From: JAWXUK01 sp044432725
GTDB taxonomy: Bacteria; Bacillota; Clostridia; Oscillospirales; Oscillospiraceae
Direction of reading: 5' to 3'
Length of the DNA stretch: 10,043 nt
NCBI GenBank assembly: GCA_044432725.1
Contig: JAWXUL010000053.1
Coordinates: 1-10,043 of the forward strand
Positions 6,300 to 10,043 of the stretch are shown piece after piece. Below the pieces are notes generated by a model, which ran no database searches, had not been told where the DNA came from, and saw nothing but the letters and a program-made list of their open reading frames with translations. The position numbers and the translations under genes were made by a program. Position 1 is the stretch's first letter; each line of letters begins with the position of its first letter.

Positions 6300-6680
6300 T
6301 GAGAACAGAAAAGAAAATCCCACGATTACAAACCTACAAAAAAATCAAAGTTCCCCACCATAGCAGACCCAGAAAGAAATCCCCTCTATAAAGCCATTGA
6401 AACCCTCACAGAAAGCCGTGGAAGAATCTCCGTAAACTTACCCCAAAAACCCAAAGCAATCCCACAGCACCCTCTACAAAGCCAGTCGCAAGGGAAAGAC
6501 GTAGGAATGGTGGTGGGAATAAAAAATGTTTTGGACGTTTGAGTGGTGGGGATAGGTAAAGCCGTTGGGAACGCAGGCTTGTTTGGAATGGAATGGGATT
6601 GTTGTGGACGTTTTGGAATGGAGAGTATGGAATGAAGAACTATTTTTGGGAATGGGTGGGGACGTTGGGGACGGAATAGC
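6300..6680. other. non-coding tract with abrupt strand-composition switch
   Basis: From about 6300 to 6485 the plus strand is rich in C and A and poor in G. From about 6490 to 6675 it becomes G/T-rich with very few C. The second half has GGAATGG five times (6504, 6585, 6590, 6615, 6649) and GGACGTT three times (6533, 6606, 6660). No frame here has a plausible start, ribosome site or domain. The sharp switch is unlike the flanking genes and may reflect single-strand events (transfer or rolling-circle type synthesis) or a structured RNA. Its function is unknown. Confidence 0.5.
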
Positions 6681-6687
6681 AAGCACA

Positions 6688-6806
6688 GCAAAAGGATAAC
6701 CTTTTGCAAAATTCACTCTTTATGCCTGACGGCATTTCAGATGAATTTTCTGCTTGCTGGGGAAACCCCAGACCCCTTTTTGGTGGAAATCCCCCAAACC
6801 CCCTGT
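6688..6806. other. candidate oriT: hairpin series ahead of mobC and the relaxase
   Basis: Four compact dyads lie in line. GCAAAAGG/CCTTTTGC is at 6688-6707 (8 bp, loop ATAA) and ATGCC/GGCAT at 6722-6735 (loop TGAC). CTGGGG/CCCCAG is at 6757-6771 (loop AAA), and TTGGTGG/CCCCCAA at 6780-6797 has one mismatch. They are followed by AAACCCCCTG. Transfer origins of MOB relaxases usually sit just upstream of the accessory protein and relaxase genes and hold inverted repeats next to the nick site. The position and structure fit. The exact nick base cannot be given because I do not recognise a published nick sequence here. Confidence 0.55.
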
Positions 6807-6845
6807 TGGAAATGAAAAAATATTTTCAAATCCCTACGCAAAAAC

Positions 6846-6890
6846 TTGAATGTAAAATTTTTACAGACTTAAAATCCCACTGTAAAAATT
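6846..6890 (+). promoter_or_regulatory. promoter of the mobilization operon with palindromic operator
   Basis: TTGAAT (6846-6851) and TAAAAT (6870-6875, five of six to the -10 consensus) are 18 bases apart. The spacer holds a perfect palindrome, TGTAAAA/TTTTACA around one T (6851-6865), and its half-site recurs as TGTAAAA at 6881-6887. A ribbon-helix-helix protein such as MobC could bind here and repress its own operon. The operator role is inferred. Another dyad (TGAAAA/TTTTCA) sits at 6813-6828. Confidence 0.5.
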
Positions 6891-6906
6891 GGAAAGGAAA
6901 ATTCAA

Positions 6907-7254
6907 ATGGCAGATGAAAACAGAACCAGAAAAAAACAGCTTATTGTTCGAGTGGACGAGGAAGAATACGAAATTATCCAAAAGAAAATGGAAGTCATAA
7001 ATGCGACTAGCTTCAGCCAGTACGCAAGAAGAATGTTGATTTTCGGAATGATGATTGAAGTGGATTTATCTCTTTATCGAGAACTCGCCCACGAGGTAAA
7101 CAAGGTGGGTGTCAACGTAAATCAGGTGGCGAAACTTTGTAACGAAACAAAGAGTGTTTCTCCTGAACAGGTGAAAAGAATGGAGGATTTACTGGAAGAA
7201 ATATGGCATACACTAAAATTATCCCTATTAGAAATACAATCGGCAAGTCAGTAG
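6907..7254 (+). CDS. mobC: MobC relaxosome accessory protein
   Basis: This 115-residue protein matches the MobC family. Its N-terminal half is a ribbon-helix-helix-like DNA-binding segment (KKQLIVRVDEEEYEII, then ATSFSQYARRMLI). The later stretch VGVNVNQVAKLCNE is the family hallmark, followed by a helix EQVKRMEDLLEEIWHTLK. MobC proteins bind oriT, help melt the nick region and position the relaxase. The ATG at 6907 follows GGAAAGGAAA (6891-6900). A TTG at 6889 in the same frame would lie before that ribosome site. The gene overlaps the relaxase gene by 52 bases in another frame, which points to coupled synthesis in fixed ratio. The candidate oriT lies about 100 bases upstream. Confidence 0.9.
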   Translation: MADENRTRKKQLIVRVDEEEYEIIQKKMEVINATSFSQYARRMLIFGMMIEVDLSLYRELAHEVNKVGVNVNQVAKLCNETKSVSPEQVKRMEDLLEEIWHTLKLSLLEIQSASQ

Positions 7255-8696
7255 ATTATATCTGCGACCCATCAAAGACAGACCACTGTGCCTACATTTA
7301 TTCAGAGCAATGTTTTCCAAAAACGGCAGAAGTAGAATTTGAATTTTTACTGCGACAGGCACGAGAGGGTGGCAAAGTTATTGGCAGACACCTGATACAA
7401 TCTTTCGCTCCCAACGAAGTCACTCCTGAACAGGCACACGAGATTGGAAAGAAACTTGCAGAGGAAGTTTTCAAAGGTGAGTATGCTTTTGTGTTGGCAA
7501 CTCACGTCGATAAAGAGCATACCCATAACCACATCGTGGCTTGCACTGTTAATACCAAAACCCATTTAAGGTATCGCTCCAATAAACACACTTATCGAGA
7601 AATCCGTGCCACCAGCGACAGACTTTGTAAGGAATACGGCTTATCTGTTATTGAGGATTCTCCTAATAAAGGAAAAGGCTATTTTGAATATCAGGAAGAT
7701 AAAAAAGGGACAAGTTATAAGTCTAAAATCAAAAATGATATTGACGATGCCATCTTAAATTGCAATTCCTATGAAGAATTTCTCAAATATCTTACTCAAA
7801 AACACTATATTATAAAAAATGGAAAGCACGTTTCTTTTAAGCACCCAGAAGCACAAAGATTTGTCCGTGGGAAAACTTTGGGAGAATTATACGATGAAGA
7901 AAATATCCGAAAACGTATCGAAGATGAGAACAAACTGCGAGCAGAAGCCGAATTAAAGGCAGAGGAACAGGCAAAACAAAAGAAATCCAGTCCTAGTTCC
8001 ACGAAAACTTCTCCTAAATCCAAAAAAGTCCCTTACACGTCTGGTATCAAAGACCCATACTTGCCTAAAGTGGAAAATATCCGTGAGATGGTGAACTTAA
8101 ACGAAGAAAAATTCAGAGAAAATCCTGCTTTAAGACGTTGGGGAACACGGCACAATATCCAAGCAATGGTACAGACTACCAATCTTTTATCAGAGAAAAA
8201 ACTATGGAATCTGGACGATTTTGACCAACACTTAGCCGTTGCGAAAAGCACGGAGTATAATGTACGTCATGATTTATTTGACACTCAAAATGCCATCAAA
8301 GAGCAGAAAGAATTGCTTCGTCAGGCTCAAGTGTATGCCAGAACTAAGGAAAACCAGACCATTTATACCGAAACTAAGGACAAAAACAAGGAAAAACTCT
8401 TACGAAAGAATCCTCACATTGAAACGGATATTATTCTTCACGGCACTGCAAAAAGGGAACTCAATGCCCATGGGAAAAAGTTCGGAATCACTGGTTTTAA
8501 TGCCAATGATATTAAAAATGAGATTGCACGGCTTGAAAATATCCTAGATTCACAAAAAAGCACCCTCCATGAGTGGCGAAACGAGGTAAAAGAACTAGAA
8601 ACCATTGACCGAAACTTGTCGCTGATTTTAGATAGAGAACGTAAGAAAACCCAGACAAAAACACAGCAGAAAAAACACAATCAAGACGAAAGGTAG
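7203..8696 (+). CDS. MOBP-type relaxase (mobilization nuclease)
   Basis: The 497-residue protein has the relaxase domain in about residues 1-200. A candidate nicking tyrosine is Tyr19 in DYICDPSKT. Motif II is around RHLIQSF (62-68), and motif III is HVDKEHTHNH with His101, His106, His108 and His110 as the metal-binding set. Relaxases cut one strand at oriT, stay bound to the 5' end through tyrosine and lead the strand into the recipient. The C-terminal half is charged and coiled-coil-like (for example around 235-260 and 375-480), with a K/S/P-rich linker near 258-276. The start at 7203 lies within mobC, with GGAAGAA at 7194-7200 and GGAGG at 7182. No transfer-channel genes are visible, so a helper conjugative element is expected. 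Confidence 0.93.
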   Translation: MAYTKIIPIRNTIGKSVDYICDPSKTDHCAYIYSEQCFPKTAEVEFEFLLRQAREGGKVIGRHLIQSFAPNEVTPEQAHEIGKKLAEEVFKGEYAFVLATHVDKEHTHNHIVACTVNTKTHLRYRSNKHTYREIRATSDRLCKEYGLSVIEDSPNKGKGYFEYQEDKKGTSYKSKIKNDIDDAILNCNSYEEFLKYLTQKHYIIKNGKHVSFKHPEAQRFVRGKTLGELYDEENIRKRIEDENKLRAEAELKAEEQAKQKKSSPSSTKTSPKSKKVPYTSGIKDPYLPKVENIREMVNLNEEKFRENPALRRWGTRHNIQAMVQTTNLLSEKKLWNLDDFDQHLAVAKSTEYNVRHDLFDTQNAIKEQKELLRQAQVYARTKENQTIYTETKDKNKEKLLRKNPHIETDIILHGTAKRELNAHGKKFGITGFNANDIKNEIARLENILDSQKSTLHEWRNEVKELETIDRNLSLILDRERKKTQTKTQQKKHNQDER

Positions 8697-8705
8697 GAAA
8701 TTGAA

Positions 8706-9665
8706 ATGCCACAGAATAAAATCCCAGAAGAAAGTATCGGGGAAGCCAGAAACGTGGATATGGTGGAATTTTTGACCAGTCACTACGGATTTACTTTCAA
8801 ATCTGTTGGTGGTGGCTACCGACCCAAAGAACACGAGAGTTTACACGTCAATACCGATAGAAAACGATGGTATTGGCACAGCATGGGAATCGGTGGTTTT
8901 GGAGCAATCGACTTTTTGATGAAAGTGGAGGATTTCACCTTTCAACAAGCCGTGGAAGGTATTTTGAATCGTTCTTTTGCACCAGCACCCACCTATATTG
9001 CACCTCCAGTACCGAAAAATCTGGAACTTCCACCGAAAGCACAGAATAGCAATAAACTTTATTGGTATTTGTGCGATGAGCGAAAACTTGACCCATCTAT
9101 TGTTGGTAAATTGGAGCAAAATGGACTTATTTATCAAGATACGAAAAATAACGTGGTGTTTGTGGGAATGAATGAAGAAAATATCCCTAAGTTCGCTTGT
9201 ATTCGTGGAACTTATCTGCAAAAACCATATCGGAAAGACTGTACTGGCAGTGATAAAGCCTACAGTTTTCACATGACCTATCACCCATCACCACGGCTTT
9301 ATGTGTTTGAAGCACCCATTGATTGTATTTCTCACGCAAGCCTTGAAAACTTGACTTCAGGTACACAATATAACCCAGAATCCTATTTGGAAGTCAGTCG
9401 CTTATCGTTAGGTGGCACATCTCCCAAAGCCTTAGATGGCTACTTGAAGCGATTTCCACAGGTGAAAGAATTGGTGTTTTGTTTGGATAATGACACTGTG
9501 GGAGGGAGAACTTCTTCTGAATTCGCCAAATTATACTGGGATAAGGGTTATCAAACCAGAATCGAGTTGCCTACTTACAAAGATTACAACGAAATGCTTG
9601 TGCATTACTTACAGGAATTGAACAGTTCATCGGCTAACGGTAAAGGAGATTTGAATGGAAAATAA
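8706..9665 (+). CDS. DUF3991/TOPRIM primase-like protein
   Basis: The 319-residue protein resembles DnaG-like mobile-element proteins with DUF3991 and a TOPRIM domain. The N-terminus (about 16-90) follows the CHC2 zinc-finger fold pattern (VDMVEFLTSHYGFTF, then YRPKEHESLHV and GGFGAIDFL), but it contains no cysteine, so zinc cannot be held in the usual way. DUF3991 lies at about 115-185. The TOPRIM metal-site residues are Glu202 in VFEAPIDCIS and Asp261/Asp263 in CLDNDTVGG, and DYNE (293-296) closes the domain. It probably primes DNA on the transferred or replicating element, which would supply the primase function missing from the helicase. AAAGGTAGGAAA just after the relaxase stop gives the ribosome site. 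It overlaps the next gene by 11 bases. Confidence 0.88.
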   Translation: MPQNKIPEESIGEARNVDMVEFLTSHYGFTFKSVGGGYRPKEHESLHVNTDRKRWYWHSMGIGGFGAIDFLMKVEDFTFQQAVEGILNRSFAPAPTYIAPPVPKNLELPPKAQNSNKLYWYLCDERKLDPSIVGKLEQNGLIYQDTKNNVVFVGMNEENIPKFACIRGTYLQKPYRKDCTGSDKAYSFHMTYHPSPRLYVFEAPIDCISHASLENLTSGTQYNPESYLEVSRLSLGGTSPKALDGYLKRFPQVKELVFCLDNDTVGGRTSSEFAKLYWDKGYQTRIELPTYKDYNEMLVHYLQELNSSSANGKGDLNGK

Positions 9666-9816
9666 TAATACCAACGCAAAAAGTAAAGGCAAAGTGAAAT
9701 TCATCGTCACTCACGGCTATTCGGAGGGCAGAAGCATGGAATCTGCGTTCCAAGAAGTCATTGAGAAGAATGTTTTGGAAACTTTCGACAAATTGAAAGA
9801 AGAAATTTCAAATTAG
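9655..9816 (+). CDS. TnpW-like transposon-encoded small protein
   Basis: This 53-residue frame starts at the ATG at 9655, after AAAGGAGAT (9642-9650), and overlaps the end of the TOPRIM gene by 11 bases. It has a basic, polar N-terminus, a strand-like KVKFIVTHGYSEGRSM, and an acidic helix AFQEVIEKNVLETFDKL. Short proteins of this type precede the serine recombinase in Tn4451-like and Tn1549-like elements and are annotated as TnpW. Their role is not established. The coding call is firm from the ribosome site and tight packing, and the family name is less sure. Confidence 0.68.
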   Translation: MENNNTNAKSKGKVKFIVTHGYSEGRSMESAFQEVIEKNVLETFDKLKEEISN

Positions 9817-9828
9817 GACTAGACAAAG

Positions 9829-9869
9829 GAGCAAGGACGTGATATACTCACTGTATCGTGTCCTTGCTC
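9829..9869 (+). promoter_or_regulatory. long hairpin just upstream of the recombinase ribosome site
   Basis: An 18-position stem pairs 9829-9846 (GAGCAAGGACGTGATATA) with 9852-9869 around the 5-base loop CTCAC. All positions pair, three as G-U wobbles. No T-run follows on either strand, so it is not a standard terminator. It ends three bases before the recombinase ribosome site AAAGGAG (9872-9878). The G-U pairs suggest it is read as RNA on the plus strand. It may protect the message, cut read-through, or control recombinase translation. Confidence 0.65.
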
Positions 9870-9885
9870 ACAAAGGAGTAACTTT

Positions 9886-10043
9886 ATGAGTAAGAAAAAA
9901 ATACCTAAAATTGCTGCTCTCTATTGCCGTCTTTCTTTGGAAGATGGCAAGGAAAACGAGAGTTTGAGCATAAGCAACCAAAAGGCAATGTTACAAGATT
10001 ATGCCCAGAAAAACGGCATTTACAACTATGAATTCTATGTTGA
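9886..10043 (+). CDS. large serine recombinase, N-terminal part (cut by window edge)
   Basis: Only the first 52 codons are present. The start MSKKKIPKIAALYCRLSLED has the catalytic-serine pattern of resolvase-type recombinases. Ser17 in YCRLS is the expected nucleophile, with Arg15 beside it, followed by ESLSISNQKAMLQDYA, a usual run in large serine integrases of Tn4451/TnpX-like elements. Such enzymes integrate and excise the element through a circular form. The ATG at 9886 follows AAAGGAG at 9872-9878. The catalytic core continues beyond the window, so intactness cannot be judged. The right end of the element should lie soon after this gene. Confidence 0.9.
   Translation, partial: MSKKKIPKIAALYCRLSLEDGKENESLSISNQKAMLQDYAQKNGIYNYEFYV

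Larger units (their letters stand above)
2151..10043. mobile_element. integrative and mobilizable element, partial
   Basis: The set of excisionase-like protein, SF3 helicase, MobC, relaxase, DUF3991/TOPRIM protein, TnpW-like protein and serine recombinase, packed on one strand, is a mobile-element backbone. No type IV secretion or coupling protein is seen. The left boundary is uncertain: it may fall between the anti-sigma and XRE genes or left of the sigma gene. The right boundary is beyond the window. No attachment site could be identified, as both ends would be needed. Confidence 0.8.

Noticed and set aside
6386..6709. Minus-strand proline-rich frames of 107 and 80 codons
   Set aside because: Their composition is simply the G/T-rich tract read backwards. 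There is no good start, ribosome site or domain.
9829..9869. Intrinsic terminator upstream of the recombinase
   Set aside because: The stem is long, but no U-tract follows on either strand and the recombinase ribosome site comes at once.

Overview
The window looks like low-GC Bacillota DNA (streptococcal, enterococcal or similar). It is AT-rich, has strong GGAGG-type ribosome binding sites, and its gene families are typical of that phylum. Genus cannot be fixed from the sequence alone. Most of it, from about 2150 to the right edge, reads as one side of an integrative and mobilizable element that ends in a large serine recombinase, cut off by the window edge. No conjugation machinery (type IV secretion, coupling protein) is visible, so the element would be mobilized by a helper.

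Layout. (1) 176-2058: a translationally coupled ECF-type sigma factor and a membrane anti-sigma factor of the DUF4179 type. They are either cargo or flanking chromosome. (2) 2151-3383: a leftward XRE-family regulator with its own terminator, then a 294-base control region with divergent promoter candidates, a 20-base palindrome and a leader hairpin. (3) 3384-5020: a small excisionase-like DNA-binding protein coupled to a 466-residue superfamily 3 helicase of the P4/D5 type. (4) 5019-5391: twelve copies of CTACACT in both orientations around an AT-rich core with two nested inverted repeats, a likely replication origin. (5) 5424-5918: a short BRO-N (antirepressor-type) protein. (6) 5919-6906: about 990 non-coding bases with ~110-base imperfect repeats, a C/A-rich to G/T-rich switch, a series of hairpins (candidate oriT) and a promoter with a palindrome. 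(7) 6907-9665: mobC, a MOBP-type relaxase, and a DUF3991/TOPRIM primase-like protein. (8) 9655-end: a TnpW-like small protein, a long hairpin, and the start of the serine recombinase.

Proposed working model (inference). The XRE repressor holds the rightward excision/replication promoter off through the palindrome. When it is relieved, perhaps by the BRO protein, the excisionase-like protein and helicase are made. The recombinase excises the circle, and the helicase binds the iterons just downstream of its own gene and starts replication. MobC and the relaxase nick within the hairpin-rich region ahead of mobC for transfer, and the TOPRIM protein may prime the transferred strand.

The most notable part is the iteron cluster paired with the SF3 helicase. 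It resembles the origin arrangement of satellite phages (P4, SaPI) but sits in a mobilizable element next to a relaxase module.
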